64,000 nt of DNA from Bacteroidota bacterium. Its GTDB lineage: Bacteria; Bacteroidota; Ignavibacteria; Kapaibacteriales; UBA2268. The stretch is taken from NCBI GenBank assembly GCA_004322215.1, contig SCSM01000011.1, positions 514,697-578,696 on the forward strand, written 5' to 3'. The notes beneath the pieces are model-generated. The model was not told where the DNA came from. It made no database searches and saw only the letters and a program-made list of their open reading frames with translations. This document shows, piece after piece, positions 1 through 10,079 of this stretch; position 1 is the stretch's first letter, and the number at the start of each line of letters is the position of its first letter. Made by a program: the position numbers and the translations under genes.

Positions 1-1927
1 ATCCCCTGGCAACGTTTGAAAGCCGGTCTGATGAAGTTCCTACCATCAATGCTCCTTCAAATAATAGATTTGGACTGTCCTTGTATTTAAATCCCTCCCC
101 CTGATTGTTATTCGGGTAATCATTATATCCGATATTACCTACGTTATTGAATGTAACCGTTAAATTATTTGCATTCATTGTTCTATAGGTAGGTCTGAAG
201 GTCATTTCAATATATTCGCTGTTGCAGTAACTCGTATCGTCATACATTCTAAATTCAAGAATCACTTTACTGTCCGAAGGTATATTATCCGGTACTATGA
301 AAACGATGGTATCTGTTAAATTCTTTACTTCAAGTGAAGCCATACTTCCACCAATAGCATTATCTTTAAGAATAATGAAATCGTTGTTTTTAATATTCAA
401 TCTTAACCAGCCATCATGAATAGGATTTAATACATTCAATAAGGTAAGATTTAATCTGATTGTATCTCCACGGTCAAATATATCATCATTATTATCAACC
501 GCTTCATAAGATTTTACCAGCACAGATTTCAGGTTTGTACTCGTAACTGCTTTAAATGCATTTACTCTTCCTGTACCTATTAATCCTGTTAAACCCGGAT
601 TCAATGTATCAATATTATCAGTTGTTTCCTTTATCTGCTGCATTATTTGAATTGGTTTATATTTAGGAAATTTCTCCTTTACGAGGGCTGCCACACCGCT
701 AACAACCGGTGTAGCCATCGAAGTGCCGCTTAAATACCCGTAACTATTGCCCGGTAGTGTGGAAAGAATATCTACTCCGGGTGCAGATACATCAATAGTG
801 TTATCAAAATTTGAAAAGCTTGCCTTTTTATCCTTAGTATCTACAGCAGCAACAGACAATACATTTTCATGGGATGAGGGATAAAAAGCAATGTTCCTGT
901 TGTCATTACCGGCTGCTGCAATAACAACAGAACCAAGCCCAACTGCCGCATCAATTATTTCCTGTTCAGCTTCTGATTTGCTTGAACTCCCCCATGAACA
1001 GTTTATAATATCTGCGCCCATCCCGGTAGCATACACAATCCCATCGTATCCATTCGTTACCGAAGTATTAAATGCCCCGTCAGGTGCTACTTTTACAGGA
1101 AGAAATTTAACTTTTTTTGCTACACCCGCAACTCCGATTCCGTTATTAACGACTGCAGCACATATCCCTGCAACATGAGTACCATGTTCGTTCCCTGGCA
1201 ATGGTTCATTGTCACCGAGGAAATTGTCATCACTGGAGAAATCCCATCCCCTCCAATCATCTATAAAACCGTTGCTGTCATCGTCAATATTATTTGTTTT
1301 TTTATCATTCCCCTGCCCATCAACACCGGTTTCACCTGAATTTATAAATAAATTTTTTGATAGGTCTTCGTGTAAATAATCAACACCGGTATCAATTATT
1401 CCTATTATTACAGTATTATTAGTATCGAGTGAATCCCATGCGTTAAATACCTTGATTTGGTCCAGATAAGATTCGAATTTCACCAGTGAATCGTTAGGGT
1501 TGTCAGTTATATGATGTTCATACAATGGTTCAGCATACTTGATTCCCGGGACAGCAGCTATTTTTTTAGAAACAATGACCGGATCTAATTCTGATTCATA
1601 TTTAACTATACAAATTTTAGAAATATTTTCAGGAATTGTATTTATTCGTGATTGTATCTGAGGTGCAATCTTTACAGACCTTTTTTGTAACAACATAATA
1701 TTTGAATTAGATATATATCCCCTGCTTATATTATGTCCTAATATTGGAATAAACTCTTCTATTTCACCCGACCTGTCAGATTTTATCCATTTTTCATAAC
1801 CGGGGAAATTATTCCTTAATTTTACTACAATTGTTTGACTTTCGTAATTACTTCCGTATGAAAGGTAACTGATTATGATAAGAAAAATTATCAAATATTT
1901 AACAGATGCCCGAATTTTTACCTCCAT
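1..1927 (-). CDS. Secreted subtilisin-like serine protease (S8), C-terminus beyond window
   Basis: The gene is open from an ATG at 1927 down to the window edge (642 codons), so its C-terminus is missing. The N-terminus has a basic, hydrophobic signal segment. The full S8 catalytic triad is visible: Asp179 in GIIDTGVD, His248 in HGTHVAG and Ser403 in GTSMATP, with the oxyanion-region AAGND in between. About 150 residues before Asp179 are probably an I9-like propeptide. After Ser403 there are beta-rich, CARDB-like segments. In this group such proteases often end in a T9SS sorting domain, which would lie outside the window. A strong AAGGGAG ribosome site sits 4 nt before the ATG. It is expected to act outside the cell or on the surface. 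Confidence 0.93.
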   Translation of the reverse strand, partial: MEVKIRASVKYLIIFLIIISYLSYGSNYESQTIVVKLRNNFPGYEKWIKSDRSGEIEEFIPILGHNISRGYISNSNIMLLQKRSVKIAPQIQSRINTIPENISKICIVKYESELDPVIVSKKIAAVPGIKYAEPLYEHHITDNPNDSLVKFESYLDQIKVFNAWDSLDTNNTVIIGIIDTGVDYLHEDLSKNLFINSGETGVDGQGNDKKTNNIDDDSNGFIDDWRGWDFSSDDNFLGDNEPLPGNEHGTHVAGICAAVVNNGIGVAGVAKKVKFLPVKVAPDGAFNTSVTNGYDGIVYATGMGADIINCSWGSSSKSEAEQEIIDAAVGLGSVVIAAAGNDNRNIAFYPSSHENVLSVAAVDTKDKKASFSNFDNTIDVSAPGVDILSTLPGNSYGYLSGTSMATPVVSGVAALVKEKFPKYKPIQIMQQIKETTDNIDTLNPGLTGLIGTGRVNAFKAVTSTNLKSVLVKSYEAVDNNDDIFDRGDTIRLNLTLLNVLNPIHDGWLRLNIKNNDFIILKDNAIGGSMASLEVKNLTDTIVFIVPDNIPSDSKVILEFRMYDDTSYCNSEYIEMTFRPTYRTMNANNLTVTFNNVGNIGYNDYPNNNQGEGFKYKDSPNLLFEGALMVGTSSDRLSNVARG

Positions 1928-2094
1928 AACTCCCTTTGAAATTCTTTTTTTCTAATAAACGATAAGTAAATATAATGATTTTATAAAAAAATTTTAATTT
2001 TTACAAATTAACAGGAAAAAATCAAACTTTTAATATATATATTTGAATTAAGAAGATTAGAAATTATTTTTTCACATTAGAAAATTTAATTTAT

Positions 2095-2343
2095 ATGAAA
2101 AAAACAGATGCCGAATTTAATCGCTTTCAGGAATTACTTCAAATGGTTAAAAACTTTGAAAATAACTTCCTTGAGTTTTACAAAAAAGGAAATAAATCTG
2201 CCGGTGTCAGGTTGAGAAAAAATATGCAGACCATCAGGGCTTTCGCTAAAAATGTAAGATTTGAAGTCCAGGATTTAAGAAAAAATAAAGGGCTTAATAA
2301 GAAAAAGAAAAAAAATAAAAACCAAATTTCTATATTTCAATAA
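2095..2343 (+). CDS. Histone H1-like (Hc1-type) nucleoid protein
   Basis: This 82-residue, Lys/Arg-rich protein has an amphipathic first helix (residues 1-30), then GNKSAGVRLRK near residue 36, and a poly-lysine tail. The GNKxAGxRxRK signature and the overall size match the Hc1/histone-H1-like family of Chlamydiae and Bacteroidota, which bind and compact DNA. The 167-bp AT-rich spacer upstream separates it from the divergent subtilase. It ends 1 nt before the convergent stop of the neighbouring hydrolase gene. The assignment rests on the motif and composition; no fold can be computed here. Confidence 0.72.
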   Translation: MKKTDAEFNRFQELLQMVKNFENNFLEFYKKGNKSAGVRLRKNMQTIRAFAKNVRFEVQDLRKNKGLNKKKKKNKNQISIFQ

Positions 2344-2344
2344 A

Positions 2345-3718
2345 TCATTTCACCGGTTTTCCAATTATCTTATTTGTACTTTTCCCATTAAGAAAAGATA
2401 TTATTATTGAATCGGGTTTACTCCCTTTTTTCCCCGAAAATTCCAACCACCATCCTACATCATCCATAATAAATCTATTTTGAGTTTGTGCCAGCAAAAA
2501 TGAATTTCCAATCGTATTATTCTTTAGCATCAACATACCATCATGAATTTTTATATCTGCAATTGCACTATCCTTGCCGAATTTGAAATGGTATTTTCCG
2601 ATAAATTTTTTCATTTCTTCATGTTTTAATTTCTGCTTTGATGAAGGTTGTTTGCTGACAGCAAGTTGGATTAATTTTGGCTTTTGTTTAATTCTACCGG
2701 TTTTAGATTTTATTACTAATTCCATGAATTTCATTCTATGGGAATCTGAAACAAATTTACCTCTGTACGTATCAGCCCTGAATACAAATACCATGTCTGC
2801 TTTGGGAAGTATATATATGAATTGTCCTCCTAAACCCGAAGCACAATAAGCACCGTACTCATGGAATGGTTTAGAAATCCACCATAATAATCCATAACCC
2901 GAAAAATTTGTACTTCCGTTAATTTCAGAGTATGGATGAATGCTCTCTTTAATCCAGGATTCCTTAATTATTTCTCTATCTTTCCATTTACCATTCCTCA
3001 GGTAAAGCAATCCGAATCTTGCCATATCTCTTGCAGACATTTTAAGTAGGTACGCAGGATATTTGGAACCACCTTCTTCAAAATTGTAAAATCCGTCCGA
3101 TAGCCGGTAATCTTCCATCTGGAGCGGTTCAGCCAATTGTTCTTTAATATCTTCAAAGATACTTTTCTTTGTTTCTTTTTCCAGAATTGAACCGAGTGTG
3201 TTATAGTCCCAGTTGTTATAGCACCAGAAATCCCCCGGTTTGTGACTTCCTCTTACAGGACGGTTTTTTTTCATGCTTTCGGTTTCGTTTGCAGCAGGTA
3301 TATAAACACCTGAACGTGCTTTCAGAAGGTCAATGATTTTTGCTTGCTTTTCGAGATTTGTCAATGAATCCTTTTCGTCAAATCCGATTTCTTCTAAGGT
3401 TTTATTTATATCAATCCGTCCGCTTTCGACATGAATTCCGAATAATGCGGACAATATTGATTTTCTTATAGAGTGAACAAGATACCTGCGGTTTACATCT
3501 CCATAAGATAACAGGACATTCCCTTCATATATAACCATTACAGCTGATGCATTCATTTGCTTATATAACTTCTTTGCATCTTTCAACTTATCCGATGACC
3601 AGCCGGCTTCTTCAGGTGTTTTATACATTAACCAATTATTCCCAGGGTAATCTGAATACAAATTTGTATTCTGTCCGAGGAACAGGTGAATTATCAGTAT
3701 GTAAATTATTTTTCTCAT
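2345..3718 (-). CDS. Secreted serine hydrolase of the beta-lactamase (class C)/esterase family
   Basis: This 457-residue protein has an N-terminal signal segment. Motifs of the beta-lactamase-related serine hydrolase family are present: SxxK at Ser83-Lys86 (SIRK), YxN at Tyr167-Asn169 in a YNNWDYNTLG context, and a SGLGGQ element near residues 294-299 in place of KTG/HGG. Residues 230-280 (DMARFGLLYLRNGKW, SGYGLLWW) are typical of this esterase-like group. The C-terminal ~100 residues form a small beta domain. Enzymes of this family range from esterases to D-aminopeptidases, so the substrate cannot be named. Its 3' end abuts the Hc1-like gene. Confidence 0.88.
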   Translation of the reverse strand: MRKIIYILIIHLFLGQNTNLYSDYPGNNWLMYKTPEEAGWSSDKLKDAKKLYKQMNASAVMVIYEGNVLLSYGDVNRRYLVHSIRKSILSALFGIHVESGRIDINKTLEEIGFDEKDSLTNLEKQAKIIDLLKARSGVYIPAANETESMKKNRPVRGSHKPGDFWCYNNWDYNTLGSILEKETKKSIFEDIKEQLAEPLQMEDYRLSDGFYNFEEGGSKYPAYLLKMSARDMARFGLLYLRNGKWKDREIIKESWIKESIHPYSEINGSTNFSGYGLLWWISKPFHEYGAYCASGLGGQFIYILPKADMVFVFRADTYRGKFVSDSHRMKFMELVIKSKTGRIKQKPKLIQLAVSKQPSSKQKLKHEEMKKFIGKYHFKFGKDSAIADIKIHDGMLMLKNNTIGNSFLLAQTQNRFIMDDVGWWLEFSGKKGSKPDSIIISFLNGKSTNKIIGKPVK

Positions 3719-3822
3719 TAAATATGTATTTTAGTTTTTCAAAAATACTTTAGAAATTGGTATCATAATATTTTTTTTCTAATTTGAATATAACTATATA
3801 ATACATTCAAAAAAGGAAATTT

Positions 3823-4818
3823 ATGATTGACAGGAGAGAATTTTTAAAAAACACAGGTTTAGTAACTTTAGGAACTATTGGACTTACAAAATCCGTATCA
3901 GCATTGATTCAGGAGGAAACTGCGGATACAGCTAAAACAAATCTTGATGAAGAATTAATTCCGGTTGTTATTTCTACATGGAAACATGGAATTCCTGCGA
4001 ATGAAGCTGCATGGAAAGTACTTGCTGTTAATGGGAAAGCTCTCGATGCAGTCGAACAAGGTGTACGAGTTCCTGAGGCAGACCCGAATGTTCAAAGTGT
4101 CGGATATGGAGGACTCCCCGATAGAGACGGATATGTAACCTTAGATGCCTGCATAATGGATGAAAAAGGAAATTGCGGCTCGGTCGCTTGCATTCAAAAC
4201 ATTAAGCACCCTATTTCTGTTGCAAGGTTGGTTATGGAAAAAACTCCCCACATAATGCTTGTTGGTGACGGGGCTTTAAAATTCGCTCTTGCTAATGGTT
4301 TCAAAAAAGAAAATCTCCTGACAAAAGAGGCAAAAGAAAAATGGCTTAAATGGAAAAAAGAATCTAATTACAATCCTAAAAAATCTAATGAACATGATAC
4401 TATCGGTATGCTTGCTATCGACAAAGCATGTAACATTTCAGGTGCATGCACTACAAGCGGATTAGCTTGGAAATATCACGGAAGAGTTGGCGATTCACCT
4501 ATTATCGGAGCAGGTATGTATATTGACAATGAAGTTGGGGGGGCAGCAGCAACAGGCAAAGGTGAAGCAGTAATCAAAATTGCCGGAAGTTTTCTTATTG
4601 TTGAATTAATGAGAAATGGAAAATCTCCTCAGGAAGCTTGTGAATTAGCTATCGAGAGAATTATTAAAAATCAGAGTGATTACAAGGATTTCCAGGTTGG
4701 CTTTATTGCACTCGACAAAAAAGGAAGATATGGAGCATACTCAATCAATAATGGATTCCAATTTGCTTTATATAGAAATAAACAAAATCAATTGCTCGAT
4801 TCCAAATCTTTTTTGTAA
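3823..4818 (+). CDS. Tat-exported N4-(beta-N-acetylglucosaminyl)-L-asparaginase (Ntn hydrolase)
   Basis: The protein has 331 residues. The N-terminus MIDRREFLKNTG is a twin-arginine signal followed by a hydrophobic stretch to about residue 28. The family hallmark HDTIGM places the autocatalytic nucleophile at Thr193, with GRVGDSPIIGAGMY and GGAAATGKGE downstream. In this family the precursor cleaves itself before the Thr to give alpha and beta chains, and the enzyme releases glycans or aspartate from Asn-linked sugars. Length and motif order are normal, so it should be active in the periplasm. A GGAAATTT ribosome site precedes the ATG. Confidence 0.92.
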   Translation: MIDRREFLKNTGLVTLGTIGLTKSVSALIQEETADTAKTNLDEELIPVVISTWKHGIPANEAAWKVLAVNGKALDAVEQGVRVPEADPNVQSVGYGGLPDRDGYVTLDACIMDEKGNCGSVACIQNIKHPISVARLVMEKTPHIMLVGDGALKFALANGFKKENLLTKEAKEKWLKWKKESNYNPKKSNEHDTIGMLAIDKACNISGACTTSGLAWKYHGRVGDSPIIGAGMYIDNEVGGAAATGKGEAVIKIAGSFLIVELMRNGKSPQEACELAIERIIKNQSDYKDFQVGFIALDKKGRYGAYSINNGFQFALYRNKQNQLLDSKSFL

Positions 4819-5148
4819 TTTATTATCTATCACAATTTTAAATTATTTAACTAAGTCCAAATAAATAATTAGCTTATATTAATAATAATTTGCCCTTTTT
4901 TTTTATTTTTATTCAATTTTTTATTAGATTTCGGTTTCACAGTATGAATATTTTTAATTGAGGTTTTGGCAAAATATTATTTAAGCGTCTTTTAAAATTA
5001 TTTTGTATTCAATAAAAAATTCTTTTTTATAGGATTCCCTTAACCGGTATTCCTACTGGTGATATTATTCTCATTTGTTATATATTATTGATTTATATGT
5101 AGATTACTAAGATAATTATTAGTTTTTTATACAATTAAAGAGATTCAA
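4819..5148. other. AT-rich intergenic region, no gene seen
   Basis: These 330 bp contain homopolymeric A/T runs and no open frame with a ribosome site. They probably hold the promoter of the following T9SS gene, but no box is convincing. Confidence 0.6.
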
Positions 5149-6522
5149 ATGAATAAGATGTTCACAATTTTATCTGTTTTTATTTTTAGTTTTTGTTCTT
5201 CTTTATCTCAGACAATTTCACCTGGTTACCTGCTGAATGAATCACTTGGTGGACTAAGATTGCAATCATTTAATAATGATTATAATTTTCCGGAACTTGT
5301 ACTTGGAATTACCGATTTAAACATTCCCGGAAATGCCGAATCATTGCAATTCTACACAAACTGGTCTGATTTGGAATTAAATGTTTTAACGCTTGAGTAT
5401 GACAGTGGTAACGATATTCTTCATGTATTTATAAACTCCCCGAGCGGTTCAAATTTTGTTCCTGATAAACCATTGGAAGAATATCACCTATATTATTTAA
5501 ACTTTTCTGAATCGCTGCCTGGGAAAGGAAAGCATTTTTCCGCTGAAGACATGGATTTTTTACATATAATAATTAATAACAATGATATTAATTGTTTGGT
5601 TTTATTATCAAATATAGTTTTAACTGATTCCCAGGGTAATCTGATTGCTTTAAACCTCGATTTCAGTGAATCGAATGAATGGTCTGTCAGCGATATTGAC
5701 CTTTCGGGTGACTTTAAGCTCGTGGCTAATTTGAAATTGAATGGTGAATTTGAGACTTCAAATTTAAGCAATGTAACGATTGATTTCGGACACAGAATTG
5801 TTAATCAACCGCCAGACTGTTCACAAGCTTACCCAAGTTCTATGATGTTATGGCCCCCCAATCATCAACTCGTTAATATTAAGATTTTAGGGATAACTGA
5901 CCCTGACTCCGACCCTGTAAACATTACAATTGATGGAATATACCAGGATGAGCCGGTAAATGAAAAGGGAGATGGCAACACTGAACCCGATGGTTTCGGA
6001 TTAGGAACTTCTATTGCAATGGTTCGCTCGGAACGTTCAGGGAAAGAAAATGGCAGAGTTTACCATATCTATTTCACAGCAACTGACCTAATCGGAAACA
6101 ATTGTTCAAGTGAGGTAAAAGTTGGTGTCCCGAAGAGCATGGGATTAAATGGTTATCCCAAAGATGATGGTCCCCTGTATAATTCTACAATTGCATTTTT
6201 AAATGAAGGAAATTTATTACTGGATAATGATGATTTTAATAAAATAACTATTTCAAATGGGGAATTATTATCCGAAGTTTTTCCTAATCCCGTTACTTCG
6301 GATGCTTCTATTGTTTTGAAAGGAAATTATAACCAATTCGTAAATGTTGATGTGTTAGATTTAATGGGTAACAGGTTATTTAACATTTTCAATGGAATAG
6401 TTAATGCGGAAGAGCAGCTTAATTTGAAAATAAAATTTTCTGATATAAAGGAAGGTATTTATTTCATTAGGGCTGCAGGCGAAGGAACAACATCTATAAA
6501 GAAGATTACCATAATCAAATAA
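5149..6522 (+). CDS. Secreted protein of unknown function with T9SS type A sorting domain
   Basis: This 457-residue protein has a signal peptide (residues 1-22). Its central part is not recognised, apart from a segment around residues 218-330 with a Cys pair (PPDCSQAYPS, LIGNNCSS) of the kind found in surface beta-sandwich repeats. The C-terminal ~85 residues start with SEVFPNPVTSDASIVLKG and run to GIYFIRAAGEGTTSIKKI, a standard T9SS type A sorting domain. It should therefore cross the outer membrane by the Por/T9SS route and be anchored or released. A clear intrinsic terminator follows the stop. Confidence 0.82.
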   Translation: MNKMFTILSVFIFSFCSSLSQTISPGYLLNESLGGLRLQSFNNDYNFPELVLGITDLNIPGNAESLQFYTNWSDLELNVLTLEYDSGNDILHVFINSPSGSNFVPDKPLEEYHLYYLNFSESLPGKGKHFSAEDMDFLHIIINNNDINCLVLLSNIVLTDSQGNLIALNLDFSESNEWSVSDIDLSGDFKLVANLKLNGEFETSNLSNVTIDFGHRIVNQPPDCSQAYPSSMMLWPPNHQLVNIKILGITDPDSDPVNITIDGIYQDEPVNEKGDGNTEPDGFGLGTSIAMVRSERSGKENGRVYHIYFTATDLIGNNCSSEVKVGVPKSMGLNGYPKDDGPLYNSTIAFLNEGNLLLDNDDFNKITISNGELLSEVFPNPVTSDASIVLKGNYNQFVNVDVLDLMGNRLFNIFNGIVNAEEQLNLKIKFSDIKEGIYFIRAAGEGTTSIKKITIIK

Positions 6523-6552
6523 TAATATATTAGTTTGAATAATATTAAAATA

Positions 6553-6579
6553 GGGGTATTAAAATACTCCTTTTTTTTT
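6553..6579 (+). terminator. Intrinsic terminator
   Basis: GGGGTATT and AATACTCC form an 8-bp stem (one G-U pair) with a minimal loop, followed by nine T residues. It lies 30 bp after the stop of the T9SS gene ending at 6522. Confidence 0.8.
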
Positions 6580-6667
6580 ATAAATTAATTTTTTAAATCA
6601 CAAAAACTTTACGTTTAAATCCCTTTTGATTAAGTTTGCTAATCTTATTTGAACAAATGGAGCTTAT

Positions 6668-9652
6668 ATGAGAATTTTAATAGTATTTGTTAGTTTTATT
6701 GTATTATCGGCTACGGTATTTGCCGAAAGAAATTATGTTATTTATGATTCAAAAACAGGTGAAAAACTTACTGTTTCCGAATTAGCCGAAAGAAGTTTAA
6801 AAAATGATATTATATTCTTTGGTGAATTTCATGATGACAGTTTATTGCATTTGATTCAAAAAAATCTACTTGCCGATATGTATGAAAAGGATGATGAAAT
6901 TGCAGTTTCAATGGAAATGTTTGAAAGAGATGTCCAAAAATATATTAATGATTACTTATCGAATAAAATTACTGAAGAGGATTTCCTAAAAAACTCGCGC
7001 CCCTGGGGTGATTACAAAGAATTTTACAAACCATTGGTTGAATTGGCAAAGAGCCACGAAGCACCTGTTATTGCTGCCAATATTCCGAGAAAATATGCTG
7101 CTGTTTATACGAGAGAAGGTTGGACCGGAATTCAGAAACTCCTTCCAAATGAGAGAACTCTTGTTGCTAAAGATTTGAATATTAGGGAAGACCAATATCA
7201 AAAAGAATTTTACAAGACAATGATGCAAAATATGGGAATGGATCCTATTGCAACTATGACTCCAAATGAAGAAAATACAATGTATCTTTATTATGGTGCT
7301 CAGTCGTTAAAAGATGAAACAATGGCTGAAAGCATCCTCGAACAATGGACAAAGGATGATGATTACAAGATAATTCATTTCAACGGTGATTTTCATTCGA
7401 ATAATTATCTCGGCACTGTCCAGAAGCTTCGAGACAGGAATAAAGAAGTAAAAATTGCCGTTATTTCGGCAACCTATCCTGATTCAGGTAAAGCTTTAGA
7501 ATTTGATAATTCTTTTAAATCTAAATGCGATTTTATGATTGTTCTCGATGAAAAACCGAAAGTTGATATTACACAGTCAATGATGGGTGGCCATCTTGCT
7601 CAGAATTATATTGCAGGACACAAAGTTGATTTAAAGCTCGACCCCCAAAATAAATATTTATCCGGTGTTGATGAAATCAAATTCTTCAATCCCATTGCAA
7701 AAAAGGCAAGCTTCAAGATTTTAAAAGACCTCGATTTGAAAATTACAAATGCTGAAACAGATGGTTTTAGTTATGATATAAAAATTGCTGCCGATGATAG
7801 TTTATACAAAGAAGTTACAATCACGTCAAAAGGGAAAGAAATTCCACTTATTAAAGTAAATTACTCCGGAAAAGTGTATTACTCGCCGAGTGTTACCTTG
7901 TTCAACCAAAAACATTCAAACACACCGGGTATTATTTCAAATGAAAAAAATGAAGGAATATATCTACCGGGGGGAAGCTGTTACCCGATAACAGGAAAGG
8001 ACATTGCAAATTTTGAGATGAACATTAGTGTTCCTCTTGATTTTACAATAGTCACAAGTGGCAATCAAGATCCCGAATCTTCTACAAAAGATTATCGAAC
8101 CTTTAATTTCAAATCCGAGCTGGCTCTTGATGACATGATAATTGTCGGTGGAAGATATTTAAGAAAAGATACCGTCTATGACGGAAAAGTATTTTCTCTT
8201 TACACATTCAATCCAAGTCCTGCAGCTGATTCGTATTTAAATGCTTCTATTGAATACTATAAACTGTATACCCCGTTGCTTGGTCCTTATCCCTTTAGTA
8301 ATTTCAGTATTGTAGAAAATTTCTTTGCTTCAGGTTTTGGTATGCCCGGATATACCCTGCTTTCAAACAAATTAATGGCATTACCCTGGATTGTTCTTGC
8401 GCCTGGCTCACTCGCTCATGAGTTTGTTCACAACTGGTGGGGCAACAGCGTTTATGTTGATTATGAACTCGGCAATTGGTGCGAAGCTCTTACAACATTC
8501 TGCAGTAATTACTATTACAATGTGCTGACAAAAAAAGATGACAAAGCTCTCGATTGGAGAAAAAAAGCTCTCTTATCGCTCGAATCATTGCCGGATAAAA
8601 GTAATTATCCCGTAATGAAATTCAAGTATCAAACTAATAATGATGACGCTGCTGTTGGCTATCAGAAAGGTGCTTTTATTTTTTATGAAATTTATAAACT
8701 GATAGGTGATGAAAGATTCTTCAATGCACTTAAGAATTTTTCTAAAAAGTATAAAGGTAAAAGAGCTCTCTGGTTTAGTTTGATGTCTGCTTTCGACGAG
8801 GTTGCCCAAAAAGATAGTCTGAAAATATCTGTTAGAAAAATTATGAGTCAATGGCTGAATGAGAAATATATTCCTACACTTAAATTGGAAAATGCTAAAT
8901 GCAGCAATGATTCACTTTACCTTGAAATTAGTCAGGATATAAATATATATACGAGTGTACCTGTAAAAATAAATACTTTTGCCGGTGAGCAATGGCACAA
9001 TTTCACTCTTACAGGTAAAGCGAATAATTTTGCTATTAAAACAAATTCAAAAGTAAAATCGGTATTTGTTGACCCCGATTACCAGGTTCTTCGTCATCTC
9101 AATAAATGGGAAATCCCTTTCAGCTTTGGAAGGATTCTTGCTGAAAAACCATTATTAATCCTGCCCTCAAAGAAATCGCCGGACTACGATGTTTCGGTAA
9201 AATTTGCAGAAATGGTAAAGGAAAGTGAATATGACATTGACTTCAAGTCTTCGGATGATTTCAAAAAAGATTCAAGCTGGATGGACAGGCATTTAATTGT
9301 TCTTGGTGATACAAAATCGAACCCATTCTTCAAGAATTTACAAAAGGTTTATCCCGAAAACATTACAATGAAAGACACAAATATTACTATTAATAAGCAG
9401 AAATATTCATCAAATGGAAATATTCTTCTATTAAATACCGGGCATCCCACAAATAAAAACAAGCTTATGTCAATCATATATTGTCAAAAAATGGAATCAC
9501 CCGAGCAATTCAGACGTTTATTCCATTACCTGAGTTATTCCATGGTTTTCCTCAGTAAAACCAGGATGGGCAGACCCGTTGCAGAAATGGAAATATTTCC
9601 AAACATAGAAGACAAGCAGGAATTGCAGTATTATTTTATGTGCGATAAATAA
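6668..9652 (+). CDS. Fusion of ChaN-like heme-binding domain with an M1-type metallopeptidase
   Basis: This 994-residue secreted protein has a signal peptide at residues 1-20. Residues ~25-300 match the ChaN/DUF399 family (FFGEFHDDSLLH, MEMFERDVQKY, RPWGDYKEFYKPLVELAK), whose members bind heme at the outer membrane. Residues ~330-790 resemble M1 aminopeptidases: the zinc motif HEFVH is at 584-588 and the third ligand Glu at 606 (NWCEALTTF). The spacing is 17 residues between the second His and this Glu, rather than the classical 18. The last ~160 residues form an extra alpha/beta domain. One protein could both bind heme and degrade hemoproteins, but this is inference. Heme receptor and HmuY-like genes lie 1.2 kb downstream. 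Confidence 0.85.
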   Translation: MRILIVFVSFIVLSATVFAERNYVIYDSKTGEKLTVSELAERSLKNDIIFFGEFHDDSLLHLIQKNLLADMYEKDDEIAVSMEMFERDVQKYINDYLSNKITEEDFLKNSRPWGDYKEFYKPLVELAKSHEAPVIAANIPRKYAAVYTREGWTGIQKLLPNERTLVAKDLNIREDQYQKEFYKTMMQNMGMDPIATMTPNEENTMYLYYGAQSLKDETMAESILEQWTKDDDYKIIHFNGDFHSNNYLGTVQKLRDRNKEVKIAVISATYPDSGKALEFDNSFKSKCDFMIVLDEKPKVDITQSMMGGHLAQNYIAGHKVDLKLDPQNKYLSGVDEIKFFNPIAKKASFKILKDLDLKITNAETDGFSYDIKIAADDSLYKEVTITSKGKEIPLIKVNYSGKVYYSPSVTLFNQKHSNTPGIISNEKNEGIYLPGGSCYPITGKDIANFEMNISVPLDFTIVTSGNQDPESSTKDYRTFNFKSELALDDMIIVGGRYLRKDTVYDGKVFSLYTFNPSPAADSYLNASIEYYKLYTPLLGPYPFSNFSIVENFFASGFGMPGYTLLSNKLMALPWIVLAPGSLAHEFVHNWWGNSVYVDYELGNWCEALTTFCSNYYYNVLTKKDDKALDWRKKALLSLESLPDKSNYPVMKFKYQTNNDDAAVGYQKGAFIFYEIYKLIGDERFFNALKNFSKKYKGKRALWFSLMSAFDEVAQKDSLKISVRKIMSQWLNEKYIPTLKLENAKCSNDSLYLEISQDINIYTSVPVKINTFAGEQWHNFTLTGKANNFAIKTNSKVKSVFVDPDYQVLRHLNKWEIPFSFGRILAEKPLLILPSKKSPDYDVSVKFAEMVKESEYDIDFKSSDDFKKDSSWMDRHLIVLGDTKSNPFFKNLQKVYPENITMKDTNITINKQKYSSNGNILLLNTGHPTNKNKLMSIIYCQKMESPEQFRRLFHYLSYSMVFLSKTRMGRPVAEMEIFPNIEDKQELQYYFMCDK

Positions 9653-9676
9653 AAACCAAAATAAAATATTGAAATA

Positions 9677-9914
9677 ATTATAGAACCTCATACTCTCAAG
9701 AGAGCTTCGGAAAGAGGTGATAATGAATCAGAAATTTTGGAAGTTATAAATAATGTTTTTTGAAATTCCAACAAGACATTACAGAATCGTTCTTGATATT
9801 GGCAAAAATAATAAAATCGTTAGTATTAAAATATTTGGAGCAATGGAAGTATTGAACCTGAATAATCTGTTGCCTATAAATTATTCTGATAATCGAAAAG
9901 AAGTTATGGTTTAA
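9677..9914 (+). pseudogene. Frameshifted DUF4258-like small gene remnant
   Basis: Two overlapping reading frames together give one small protein. The first reads IIEPHTLKRASERGDNESEI and ends at a TGA after a run of six T. The second, +1 shifted, continues FFEIPTRHYRIVLDIGKNNK to a TAA at 9914. The pattern of an ERG motif followed by a YRIV strand resembles DUF4258/BrnT-like toxins. There is no good start codon, and the shift falls in the T-run, so this looks like a decayed gene; a sequencing indel is also possible. Confidence 0.5.
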
Positions 9915-10079
9915 AATATAAAAATAGATTTATTATGAATAAATATTATTCGATTATTATCATTTTATTGTAATATAATTTAATTACACTCTTCTAAAAA
10001 TATAATTAGCATATACTAATTATCATTCGAACTCGTTATAACCTGAAAAATAATCTAAGAATATTAATCAAGGTGATAA

